The notes under the pieces were generated by a model. That model was not told the origin of the DNA. It worked only from the letters and a program-made list of their open reading frames with translations, and made no database searches. DNA of 15,635 nt. It comes from DATEPR01 sp036503065. Lineage in GTDB: Bacteria > Actinomycetota > Actinomycetes > Mycobacteriales > Pseudonocardiaceae. The stretch is from positions 1-15,635 of the forward strand of contig DASXXM010000061.1 in NCBI GenBank assembly GCA_036503065.1, read 5' to 3'. A program made the translations under genes and the position numbers. Below, one piece after another: positions 8,179-15,239 of this stretch. Position 1 is the stretch's first letter. Each line of letters begins with the position of its first letter.

Positions 8179-9081
8179 ATGCTCGACGTGCGCAGGCTCC
8201 GGGTGCTCCGATCGGTCGTGACCAGCGGTTCCATCAGCGCGGCAGCGGCCAATCTCGGCTACACGCCATCGGCGGTGAGCCAGCAGCTCTCCGCGCTGGA
8301 GAAGGAGGTCCGCATCCGGCTGCTGGAGAAGTCCGGCCGCGGCATCCGCCCGACCGCGGCAGGCCGGCTGCTGGCCCGGCACGCCGACGAGATCATGAGC
8401 AGGATCACCGCCGCCGAGAACGAACTGGCCGACCTGCGCACCGGCCGTGCCGGTCGCTTGCGGGTGCACTACTTCGCCACCGCGGGCGCCGCGCTGGTGC
8501 CGCCCGCCGTGGCCGCGTTCGGCACCCGGTTCCCCGGCGTACAGCTCGACCTGCGGCTGCACGAGCCCGCCTACAGCGTGGACCACACCGTCGCCGGCAA
8601 GGCCGACCTCCAACTCGTCGTGCTGCAGCCCGACGACGTGGCCCGGCCCGTTTCCGGCGTGTCCCTGGTACACCTGCTGGACGACGCCTACCAGGCCGTG
8701 CTGCCACGCGGGCACCGCCTGGCCGAGCAGCCGACGGTCGGGCTGGTCGACCTGGCCGACGACCCGTGGGTGGACAGCGAGTACCAGCCGGGACCGTGCC
8801 GCAAGATCGTGCTGGACGGCTTCGCCGCGGCCGGGTTCGTGCCCAACTTCGTGGTCGAGTCCGACGACTACCCGACCACGCAGGGCTTTGTCGCGGCCGG
8901 GCTCGGCGTGGCGCTGCTGCCCGGTCTCAGCCTGGGCACCGTACATCCGGGGGTGGCCGTCCGGCCGCTGGACAATCCGCGGCCGGTGCGCTCGATCTAC
9001 GTCGCGATCGCCGACGTCGTCGCCGACCAGCCCGCCGTGCGGGGCATGGTGGCGGCCCTGAAAGCGGCCGCAGGTAGCTAG
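8179..9081 (+). CDS. LysR-family transcriptional regulator
   Basis: A 300-residue regulator. The N-terminal winged helix-turn-helix (residues 1-60) has VTSGSISAAAANLGYTPSAV followed by SQQLSALEKE. A linker helix follows, then a two-lobed substrate-binding effector domain (about 90-300; RLRVHYFATAGAALVPPAVA, GLGVALLPGLSLG). Start ATG 8179 is supported by TAAGG 8 bases upstream and by homologous LysR starts a few residues before the HTH. LysR proteins usually control the divergently transcribed neighbour, here the EamA exporter, in response to a small effector. Its TAG stop overlaps the stop of the convergent kinase gene within CTAG. Confidence 0.93.
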   Translation: MLDVRRLRVLRSVVTSGSISAAAANLGYTPSAVSQQLSALEKEVRIRLLEKSGRGIRPTAAGRLLARHADEIMSRITAAENELADLRTGRAGRLRVHYFATAGAALVPPAVAAFGTRFPGVQLDLRLHEPAYSVDHTVAGKADLQLVVLQPDDVARPVSGVSLVHLLDDAYQAVLPRGHRLAEQPTVGLVDLADDPWVDSEYQPGPCRKIVLDGFAAAGFVPNFVVESDDYPTTQGFVAAGLGVALLPGLSLGTVHPGVAVRPLDNPRPVRSIYVAIADVVADQPAVRGMVAALKAAAGS

Positions 9082-10667
9082 CCCTGCTTGCCCTGCCGGC
9101 CGACCACGGCGAAGTTGTTGATCAGGACCGAGCCGTTCTGCGCGGCGAACTGGACGTTGTAGAAGTCGTCCGTGGTCGGCCCGGTCGCCGGGCTGAGCTT
9201 GATCCGTGCGAGCACCGCGTTCGCCCCGCGCGGCACGGCCCCGCCGAGTTCGACCGACGAGACCGCGCTCCACGTCTTCTGGTACCCGCCGAAGCCGCCG
9301 CTGCGCGCCTGCTCGGCCGGGGTGAGCAACTGGAACGCCTGATCGGGACTCTGCGGCAGGAACCCGAGATACGTGTGCAGCACGGCCAGCATCGCCTGCG
9401 GGGTCAGCTGGGCGTTCGCCTGCGTCGTCGTCGTCGGGACCGTGGTCTGGGCGACGGTGGTGAAGGTCGGCGCGGCGGTGGGGAGCGGCTGGTCGCTGGT
9501 TGTCGGGTCGACCAGCGTCTGCACGGCGGACGCGTGGTTGCCGCTGGTGTCCACGAACGCGTTGGCCACCAGGATGCCGATCACCGCGGCGACGATGATG
9601 GCCAGCGCGGTGAGCAGCCGCCTGCGCCACAACGGCGTGATGAGCCCGCCGCCACCCATGCCCGCCGGCTGCGGCCGCAGGCCGCCCGGTGGCGTGCTCG
9701 GGTAGTTCTGTCGAGGTGGCTGCGGCTGCCAGGTGCGCACGGTGGTCGCGGCGTCCGGCATCGCCCGCAGGTCCGGCCGGGGCGGCGTGTTCGGCCCCTG
9801 GTCCACCACGGCCGTCGGCCCGGTGCTCGGACCTAGCCCGGCGGACTGCCCGGCGCCGATCGCGGTCAACGCCCGGCACGCCTCGGCCATGGTCGGCCGG
9901 TCGTTCGGGTTGGCCCGCAGCATGTGCATCAGCAGCGCGGTGAGCGGGCCCGCCTTGCGGGGCGGGATGGTCCGGCAGGCGGCCACCGCGTGCAGCAGCG
10001 CCAGCGTGTTGTCGTTGGTGCCGAACGGCGGCTGGCCCTCGACCGCCGCGTAGACCGTCGAACCCAGCGAGAACACGTCCGACGGCGGTCCGGGGTTCTC
10101 GCCCTTCGCCACCTCGGGCGCCAGGTAGGCCGGGGTGCCGGCGAGCATCCCGGTCGCGGTGACCGTGACGTCCCCGGTGGCCCGGGAGATGCCGAAGTCG
10201 GTGATCTTGACCGTGCCGTCCTCGGCCAGCAGTACGTTGCCCGGCTTGATGTCCCGGTGCACGATGCCGGCCGCGTGCGCCGCGGTGAGCGCCGTGGCCA
10301 CCTGTGCGCCGATCCGCGCGACCTCGGGCGCCGGCAGCGGGCCACGCTCGTCGAGCACCGCGGACAGGCTCTTGGACGGCACGTACTCCATGATCAACAC
10401 CGGCTGGCCGTCGTCCTCGACCACGTCGTACACGGTGACCGCGTTCGGGTGCTGCAACCGGGCCGCGATCCGGCCCTCGCGCATCGCCCGCTCCCGCGCC
10501 TCGTGTGCCTCGCCCGCGGAGAGGCCGGGCTGGAGGAGCAGCTGCTTGAGCGCGACGGTGCGGTGCAGGCGCTCGTCGTGTGCCTGCCAGACCACACCCA
10601 TCGCCCCGCTACCGATGTGTTCGGTCAACCGGTAGCGGTCGGCGATGAGCCGACCTACCTCAGTCAC
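9078..10667 (-). CDS. Membrane Ser/Thr protein kinase with extracytoplasmic NTF2-like domain
   Basis: A 529-residue PknB-type kinase. The cytoplasmic kinase domain (about 10-270) has the Gly loop IGSGAMGVV, VALK (Lys41), HRDIKPGN (Asp139), DFG (157-159) and TPAYLAPEV, so it should be active. A Pro-rich juxtamembrane stretch leads to one TM helix (about 353-373). Outside the cell come a Thr-rich stalk (TTVPTTTTQ) and a ~110-residue domain (HTYLGFLPQSPDQAFQLL to VLINNFAVVG) resembling the NTF2-like domain of the two proteins encoded upstream. There are no PASTA repeats. Start GTG 10667 has GGGAG 5 bases upstream; the open frame continues far upstream but is noncoding there. It lies 77 bases after its paralogue and is probably cotranscribed. 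Confidence 0.93.
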   Translation of the reverse strand: MTEVGRLIADRYRLTEHIGSGAMGVVWQAHDERLHRTVALKQLLLQPGLSAGEAHEARERAMREGRIAARLQHPNAVTVYDVVEDDGQPVLIMEYVPSKSLSAVLDERGPLPAPEVARIGAQVATALTAAHAAGIVHRDIKPGNVLLAEDGTVKITDFGISRATGDVTVTATGMLAGTPAYLAPEVAKGENPGPPSDVFSLGSTVYAAVEGQPPFGTNDNTLALLHAVAACRTIPPRKAGPLTALLMHMLRANPNDRPTMAEACRALTAIGAGQSAGLGPSTGPTAVVDQGPNTPPRPDLRAMPDAATTVRTWQPQPPRQNYPSTPPGGLRPQPAGMGGGGLITPLWRRRLLTALAIIVAAVIGILVANAFVDTSGNHASAVQTLVDPTTSDQPLPTAAPTFTTVAQTTVPTTTTQANAQLTPQAMLAVLHTYLGFLPQSPDQAFQLLTPAEQARSGGFGGYQKTWSAVSSVELGGAVPRGANAVLARIKLSPATGPTTDDFYNVQFAAQNGSVLINNFAVVGRQGKQG

Positions 10668-10744
10668 CAGGGCTCCCGACTTCGTCCGACGTAGGCTCCG
10701 CTGCACCCTAACGGGTGACGCAAGGGTGACCGTCCGGTAGGCCC

Positions 10745-12112
10745 CTAGGGCTTCTTGTTTCCCGTGCCTCCGGTGACGGGGGGCGTTGACGTCGGTGGCG
10801 CCGTGGTGGTCGTGGTCGGCGGTGCCGTTGTCGTCGTGGTCGGCGGCGTGGTCGTGGGCTGTTCGGTCGTGGTCGGCACGGTCGTTGCCACGGTCCTGGT
10901 GCGGGTCGGCGTGGTGAACGTGGTGACGTCCTGGTCCGGCTGCTGCACCGTGACCGGCTGGAAACCGTCGTTGGGGGCGCTCGGCCCGCTGTTGCCGGCC
11001 GGGTTCGGGGTCGGTGCCTTCGGGTTGAACACCCCGTTGAGCAGCAGGATTCCGGCCAACAGCACCACCGCCGCGATGCCGATCCCGGCCAGGACGAGCT
11101 GTCGCCGGTTGTCGCGTCGGCGCCGGTTCGGCCCGCCCGGCCGCACGCCGGGCACGCCGCGCAGCGTGCCGGGCTCCCGGTAGCCGACCGTGGTCACGGC
11201 ACGCGTCGGGCCCGGTGCGCCGACGAACGCGGTCGTCGCCGACATCCCGGCCATCGCGTCCGGGGCCAGCGGTGTGATGTCCGGGCGGCTGCCTCTGGCC
11301 ACCGTGTCCAGCCACCACGCGGCCGTGGCCGCCGTCGGCCGGGCGGCCGGGTCCGCGTTGAGCAGGTGGGTCAGGGCGTCGGTGAGGATGCCGGCCCGGC
11401 GCGGCGGGGTGATCCGGCCTGCGGCGACGGCGTGCAGCAGCCCGAGCGTGTTCTCGCTCAGGCCGAACGGCGGCATGCCCTCCACGGCCGCGTACAGCGT
11501 CGAACCAAGGGAGAACACGTCCGACGGCGCCTCCGGATTGCGGCCGTAGGCAACCTCGGGGGCCAGGTAGGCGGGGGTGCCGGCGATCAGGCCGGTCTTG
11601 GTCACCGAGACGTCACCCTGCGCGCGGGAGATGCCGAAGTCGGTGATCTTCACCGTGCCGTCCTCGCCGAGCAGGATGTTCGCCGGCTTGATGTCCCGGT
11701 GCACGATGCCGGCCGCGTGCGCGGCCACCAGCGCGTGCGCCACCTGGGCGCCGATCCGGCCGACCTCCTCCGGCGGCAGCATCTTCCGCTGCGACATCTC
11801 CTGGGCGAGGCTGCGTGATGGCACGTACTCCATCACCAGCCACGGCGCGTCGTCCTCGTCCACCACGTCGAACACGCTGACCGCGTTGGGGTGGTGCAGC
11901 CGCGCGGCGATCCGGCCCTCGCGCATGGCGCGCTGGCGGGCCTCGTCGGCCTCGGTGGGGTCCAGACCCGGCTCCAACCGGAGCTGTTTGACCGCGACGG
12001 CGCGCCGCAGGCGCTCGTCGTAGGCCTGCCACACGACGCCCATCGCGCCGCTGCCGATCCGCCGGTCGAGCCGATAACGGCCGCCGACGAGGCGTGGTTC
12101 TTCAGAACTCAC
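10745..12112 (-). CDS. Membrane Ser/Thr protein kinase with Thr/Pro-rich tail
   Basis: A 455-residue PknB-type kinase, paralogous to the next gene. The kinase domain (about 10-270) has IGSGAMGVVWQAYDE, VAVK (Lys42), HRDIKPAN, ITDFGISR and TPAYLAPEV. A basic stretch (RRRRDNRR) precedes one TM helix (about 337-360). The extracytoplasmic part has no folded domain in sight: about 90 residues of Pro, Thr and Asn ending in a mucin-like tract of TTTTT-APP repeats and VTGGTGNKKP. Such a tail may span the cell wall or carry O-mannosylation; this is inference. Start GTG 12112 is preceded by GGGGG with 7 bases of spacing. The 190-base gap upstream suggests its own promoter. Confidence 0.93.
   Translation of the reverse strand: MSSEEPRLVGGRYRLDRRIGSGAMGVVWQAYDERLRRAVAVKQLRLEPGLDPTEADEARQRAMREGRIAARLHHPNAVSVFDVVDEDDAPWLVMEYVPSRSLAQEMSQRKMLPPEEVGRIGAQVAHALVAAHAAGIVHRDIKPANILLGEDGTVKITDFGISRAQGDVSVTKTGLIAGTPAYLAPEVAYGRNPEAPSDVFSLGSTLYAAVEGMPPFGLSENTLGLLHAVAAGRITPPRRAGILTDALTHLLNADPAARPTAATAAWWLDTVARGSRPDITPLAPDAMAGMSATTAFVGAPGPTRAVTTVGYREPGTLRGVPGVRPGGPNRRRRDNRRQLVLAGIGIAAVVLLAGILLLNGVFNPKAPTPNPAGNSGPSAPNDGFQPVTVQQPDQDVTTFTTPTRTRTVATTVPTTTEQPTTTPPTTTTTAPPTTTTTAPPTSTPPVTGGTGNKKP
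10794..10858. repeat. In-frame 24-base repeats in the kinase tail
   Basis: Two 24-base units (10794-10817 and 10818-10841) plus a partial third encode the TTTTTAPP repeats at the C-terminus of the kinase. Being in frame and low-complexity, the tract can change length by slippage without breaking the protein. Confidence 0.6.
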
Positions 12113-12207
12113 CCGTGAGCCCCCAACAAGCTCGTGATTCGCGCCGGCATGTGCCCATCGTCAGCCGGCCAGCGCTGCCGGTTGCGGGGGTACCCGGTTG
12201 ATTCACG

Positions 12208-12240
12208 GGGCACACGCTAGGGGGTTCACCCACTGTGCCC
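12208..12240 (-). terminator. Inverted repeat between the single-TM gene and the kinase gene
   Basis: GGGCACA (12208-12214) and TGTGCCC (12234-12240) are perfect 7-base arms around a 19-base loop that itself contains GGGTTCACCC. On the minus strand it lies about 60 bases after the stop of the single-TM gene and about 95 bases before the kinase start. It may be a terminator of the former. It also brackets a TAGCGT -10-like sequence, so it may instead be an operator of the kinase promoter. Confidence 0.35.
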
Positions 12241-12302
12241 GGATTCGCCCTGGCCTCGCCCGGATGGTGTAACGCCTGGGCTGCACAGGCTACCCGAAAT
12301 CC

Positions 12303-13121
12303 TCAGCTCCGTTGGGCCGACAGCAGCTCAGCGCCGTCGATCACCGGGCTGCTACCGTCCGTGACGTGTAGCTGCTCGACCACCCGGAGCCACGTGCCGT
12401 CCGGTTGCCGCATGCGGATCACGGCCTGCACCGTGCCGGCCGACGTCTGCTGGATGCTCTCGATGTCGATCCGCGACAGCGCACTCCACGCCTGGGCGAA
12501 CCCGATCGGGTCGGCCGCCAGCAGCGACGGGTCGATCAGCGTGGACGCCGCGGTCGGATCGCTGCCCACCAGCCGGTAGAACGTCCGCACGACGCCGGCT
12601 GCCGTGGACCCGGTGGCCGGCTGGGCGAGCGGCGGCGCGGGTGGCGCTGCCGGCGGGCCGCCGACGATGGTGCCGGTCTCGCGGCCACTGGCCACCGTCG
12701 GCACGCTCGGATGGGCGGCCGGGGTCGGCGGCGCGATCCGCGGCCCGGACAACGCCGCCGCCACGGTGTCCGGCCGCAGCGCGCCGACGCCGGTCAGCAC
12801 CGTCGTAGCGGGCCGGGTCACCGTGGCCGCGGTCCGATGGTGGGTCAGTTCGGCCGCCACGACCATGGAGCCGCACAGCGCGAGCGAACCGACCGCAAGG
12901 CCGGCCAGCTTGGCGCTCCTGGCCAGCCAACTGCGGTGCTCGTGGCCTGCCACCTCGGTGTCGGTCGTGTCGGCCGGCCCGAGCAGGTCGCTCACGAACT
13001 GGACGGTGTCGGTTTCGTCGGCGGACGGAATCCGTACCGGACCCTGTTGGCGCCGGATGAGATCCACTACCGTGATCGAGCCGGTGTCGTGCCGCCGGTG
13101 TCCGCTTCTCGGACGATCCAC
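12303..13121 (-). CDS. Single-TM protein with extracytoplasmic NTF2-like domain
   Basis: A 272-residue membrane-anchored protein of unknown function. The cytoplasmic N-terminus (1-75) contains HDTGSITVVDLIRRQ. One TM helix follows (about 78-95; AGLAVGSLALCGSMVVAAEL), then a Pro/Ala-rich stalk and a C-terminal ~95-residue domain (VVRTFYRLVGSDPTAAS to PVIDGAELL) with the feel of an NTF2-like fold. That domain resembles the C-termini of the first single-TM protein of the block and of the nearby kinase. Start GTG 13121 has GGAGG 6 bases upstream, which decides it over the ATG at 13154. A role as partner or substrate of the kinases is inference from clustering. Confidence 0.82.
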   Translation of the reverse strand: MDRPRSGHRRHDTGSITVVDLIRRQQGPVRIPSADETDTVQFVSDLLGPADTTDTEVAGHEHRSWLARSAKLAGLAVGSLALCGSMVVAAELTHHRTAATVTRPATTVLTGVGALRPDTVAAALSGPRIAPPTPAAHPSVPTVASGRETGTIVGGPPAAPPAPPLAQPATGSTAAGVVRTFYRLVGSDPTAASTLIDPSLLAADPIGFAQAWSALSRIDIESIQQTSAGTVQAVIRMRQPDGTWLRVVEQLHVTDGSSPVIDGAELLSAQRS

Positions 13122-13230
13122 GCGTTGCCTCCGTGCGTGTTGATGCTCGGGCAACTCGTACCGTGTCAGCCCGGTCCGATGCCAGTCTCCATCGGCGGAT
13201 CACCCTTCTGTGGCGACAAACGGTCGCGCA

Positions 13231-13265
13231 GTGTCACTCAGTTGGAGCAGTCTCCTGAGAGACAC
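13231..13265 (-). terminator. Strong stem-loop between the two single-TM genes
   Basis: GTGTC-A-CTCAG (13231-13241) pairs with CTGAG-A-GACAC (13255-13265): ten base pairs with one internal mismatch, around a 13-base loop that can itself pair GAG with CTC. On the minus strand it begins directly after the TGA stop (13268-13266) of the upstream gene. No U-tract follows. It would act as a terminator, attenuator or mRNA-stabilising element between the two genes. Confidence 0.5.
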
Positions 13266-14093
13266 TCAGCCGCCCGGATTCGTGATCTTCGGGTCGGCCG
13301 TCAGGGTGAAGCGCAGCGTCGTGCGCTCGGTGCTCGTCGTGCCGTCCTTGTTGACCACCCGCAGCAGGCTCACGGTCAGGCCGTCGGTCGGGTCCAGCGT
13401 GATGCTCTGGATCTGGATCGTCGACACGTCGTGGTACTTCTGGCGGATCAGCGCGGTCGCGTCGTCGCGCACGGTGCGGTCGGTCAGGTCGGCCGCGGCC
13501 TGTGCGTCCGACGTGACCTGGGCGAAGAACGTCCGGGTCTGCTTGAGCAGCTTCGTCGGATCGATCACCGGCTCGCCGCCGGGCACCGTGACCGCGACCG
13601 GGAGCGTCGCCACCACCGGCGCGGCCGGACCGCCCGTGCTGGGCCGGCCCGCGTGCCTACGGGGGGTGACACGGACGGTGTCGCCCGCCACGCCGACGGC
13701 GCTGGTCGCGGGCGGAAGGCTCGCGCTGACCGGCCGCACGCTCGCCGAGTCGCCGATCGCGGCGAGCGGGGCACCGCTGGGAAAGTCCGGCACGGCGTCG
13801 AACCGGTCGGACGCGCGCATCGGCCCGACGAGCATCGTGCCGACCGCCAGCAGGCCGAGCAGTGCGGCCGCGGACGCCACGATGGTGAACCAGGCCGCCC
13901 TGCGCCACGTCCGCGGCGGCGTGACCGACGCCGGAATCGCGCCGAGATCGAACATCCGCAGGCCCACCGAACCCGTGTCGGACAGGGGTTGTTCCGAACC
14001 ATCCCGCCCGGATGGTTCGAACGGCGGCCGGTCGTTCGGGCTCACCTCGGGCCTGCGGTGCCGGGTCACCCGACGCGCGCGGACCGCGAGCAC
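13266..14093 (-). CDS. Single-TM protein with extracytoplasmic NTF2-like domain (paralogue)
   Basis: A 275-residue membrane-anchored protein of unknown function, first in the four-gene block. The hydrophilic N-terminus contains LSDTGSVGLRMFDLGAIP and TPPRTWRRAAWF, followed by one TM helix (about 82-103; VASAAALLGLLAVGTMLVGP). A variable stalk leads to a C-terminal ~100-residue domain (LLKQTRTFFAQVTSDAQ to LRFTLTADPKI) similar in pattern to that of the next gene. The start is uncertain. GTG 14093 has GGAGG 5 bases upstream and was chosen; GTG 14045 (VSPNDRPPF) and ATG 14189 are possible, the last less so because its first codons lack the usual G/C third bases. Confidence 0.75.
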   Translation of the reverse strand: MLAVRARRVTRHRRPEVSPNDRPPFEPSGRDGSEQPLSDTGSVGLRMFDLGAIPASVTPPRTWRRAAWFTIVASAAALLGLLAVGTMLVGPMRASDRFDAVPDFPSGAPLAAIGDSASVRPVSASLPPATSAVGVAGDTVRVTPRRHAGRPSTGGPAAPVVATLPVAVTVPGGEPVIDPTKLLKQTRTFFAQVTSDAQAAADLTDRTVRDDATALIRQKYHDVSTIQIQSITLDPTDGLTVSLLRVVNKDGTTSTERTTLRFTLTADPKITNPGG

Positions 14094-14443
14094 CACCGCC
14101 TCCGCGCCGCGTCGATGCCGCCCGGCCGACGCCGTTCGTTCCGGCGCCGTGTCTGCTGACCGTTGCACTCGGACCAGTCCGCTGCCCATGTGACCGAGAC
14201 CACCATTCCCCGACTTCCTGACGCCGAACTACACCCGATCAGGCCGGATTCACCGTCTGGTGTGCGTCAGCGAGCCAATCGGCCGAACGCGGTCACGTGG
14301 CGTGATCCTCAGATCCGTGACCAGGTAGTTCAGGCCGTGCCGGCTCGGGTCGGGGAACATCTGCGCAAGGGTAAGCGGGATGACCAGATTCGGCCCGGTG
14401 GGTGGCCTTGGTCACGTCCGCTTCCACTCGGACGAGTGACGAA
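14094..14443. other. Intergenic region upstream of the single-TM gene block
   Basis: No gene is seen. It should hold the promoter of the minus-strand block, but no convincing -35/-10 pair is visible. GGTCACG (14291-14297) and CGTGACC (14316-14322) form a perfect 7-base inverted repeat around 18 bases. The right edge holds a terminator-like hairpin (listed separately). Confidence 0.5.
14411..14440 (-). terminator. Terminator-like hairpin after the small membrane protein gene
   Basis: GTCAC-GTCCG (14411-14420) pairs with CGGAC (14429-14433) and, after a 2-base bulge, GTGAC (14436-14440), giving a 10-bp stem with an 8-base loop. It starts 3 bases after the stop of the gene at 14444-14749 on the minus strand. 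There is no U-tract. Confidence 0.5.
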
Positions 14444-14749
14444 TCAGCCTCCGGTACGGAACTTCTCCCGGGTGGACTGGAGCGCCTTGGTGGCCACGAC
14501 ACCGGTACCCGCGCTGATCATGATCGCCAGCACCTCGGTGAAACCGTTGCCGTAGGCCATCAACAACGCGAGCAGACCCGCCGCTGTGGTGCCGCCGGCC
14601 AGCGCCCACCTGCTGCGCACGTAGTTGGCGATCGGTTCGCCGCCGGCACGGCGGCCCGCGGCCGAGCCGAGCATGGCGAGGTAGCCGTCGTGGGCGAGGG
14701 CCGCGACGAGGCCGGCAAGCGCGATGATCACGGCAATGAGTTCGAACAT
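14444..14749 (-). CDS. Small membrane protein, unknown function
   Basis: A 101-residue protein with an N-terminal hydrophobic helix (about 3-22; LIAVIIALAGLVAALAHDGY), a basic, Gly/Ala-rich middle containing RRAGGEPIANYVRSRWALAG, and one or two further hydrophobic segments (about 50-87). The tail TKALQSTREKFRTGG is hydrophilic. It matches no family I can name. Start ATG 14749 has TGGAG 3 bases upstream. It has its own hairpin downstream and lies 108 bases after the chorismate mutase stop on the same strand, so it may be a separate unit or the last gene of that transcript. Confidence 0.8.
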   Translation of the reverse strand: MFELIAVIIALAGLVAALAHDGYLAMLGSAAGRRAGGEPIANYVRSRWALAGGTTAAGLLALLMAYGNGFTEVLAIMISAGTGVVATKALQSTREKFRTGG

Positions 14750-14801
14750 GGCTCCAGTGTGCTCTCGTCGGCGGTGGGCGTGCCATCAGTGATCGCCCGG
14801 A

Positions 14802-14822
14802 CCCGACCCTGACTCCGTCGGG
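14802..14822 (-). terminator. Possible weak terminator after chorismate mutase
   Basis: CCCGAC (14802-14807) pairs with GTCGGG (14817-14822) around a 9-base loop, about 36 bases after the stop of the chorismate mutase gene on the minus strand. The stem is short and no U-tract follows. Confidence 0.25.
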
Positions 14823-14857
14823 CGGTGTCCGGACCCGGGTGTCATCGGCCGGAACGG

Positions 14858-15148
14858 TTATCGGCCAAGGCGGCCGCGACCGAGATTCAGCAGCACCATC
14901 GCGAGCTGCCGGCCCTCCGGGCCGAGTTCCCGGTACCGCGCCAGCACGTCCATCTCCCGGTTGACCACGATCCGGGTACCGCCGGAGGCCATCCGGGTCG
15001 CGCCGATCATCTTGGACACCTCGGTACGCCGTTTGATCAGGCGCAGGATCTCCGTGTCGAGACGGTCGATCTCGGCACGCAACTCGCCGATCTCCGGCGG
15101 GCTGGGCAGCTGCGCGCCAGTGGGTTCGGTCGGCTCGATGGCGGTCAT
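14858..15148 (-). CDS. aroQ: Chorismate mutase, AroQ type (monofunctional, intracellular)
   Basis: Converts chorismate to prephenate, the committed step to Phe and Tyr, in the cytosol. It has 96 residues, the usual size of stand-alone AroQ enzymes. The helical core shows ELRAEIDRLDTEILRLIKRR, TEVSKMIGATRMASGGTR, REMDVLARYRELGPEG and the ending NLGRGRLGR. This matches the M. tuberculosis Rv0948c type, whose C-terminus takes part in activation by complexing with DAHP synthase. The adjacency to pcrA/uvrD1 also matches M. tuberculosis (Rv0948c/Rv0949). No signal peptide. Start ATG 15148 has GGAGG 5 bases upstream. The 160-base leader carries a putative Phe/Tyr leader peptide and alternative hairpins, so expression is probably controlled by ribosome-mediated attenuation. 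Confidence 0.95.
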   Translation of the reverse strand: MTAIEPTEPTGAQLPSPPEIGELRAEIDRLDTEILRLIKRRTEVSKMIGATRMASGGTRIVVNREMDVLARYRELGPEGRQLAMVLLNLGRGRLGR

Positions 15149-15190
15149 GTGGTCCTCCGGTTCTTCTGGAGTCCGGTCCGGGACCTGACA

Positions 15191-15221
15191 AAGCCCCGGG
15201 TCCACGTGGACTCCGGGGCTT
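15191..15221 (-). terminator. Attenuator terminator hairpin in the chorismate mutase leader
   Basis: On the minus strand AAGCCCCGG (15221-15213) pairs with CCGGGGCTT (15199-15191). After a single bulged A (15212), GTCC continues with GGAC around an ACGT tetraloop, for a stem of about 13 bp. It is followed by a short U run (CTTTGTC). It lies 18 bases after the leader peptide stop and 42 bases before the gene start. Its ascending arm contains CCGGAGTCC (15216-15208), which can pair instead with the upstream leader. Confidence 0.7.
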
Positions 15222-15239
15222 CGGGTGGTCGTGCGTGCG

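Noticed and set aside
8140..9879. 579-codon minus-strand frame opposite the LysR gene
   Set aside because: No recognisable motifs and low-complexity composition; the plus-strand LysR protein explains the sequence.
12405..14159. 584-codon open frame on the plus strand
   Set aside because: Arg/Gly-rich shadow translation opposite the two single-TM genes, which have TM helices, ribosome binding sites and paralogous C-terminal domains.
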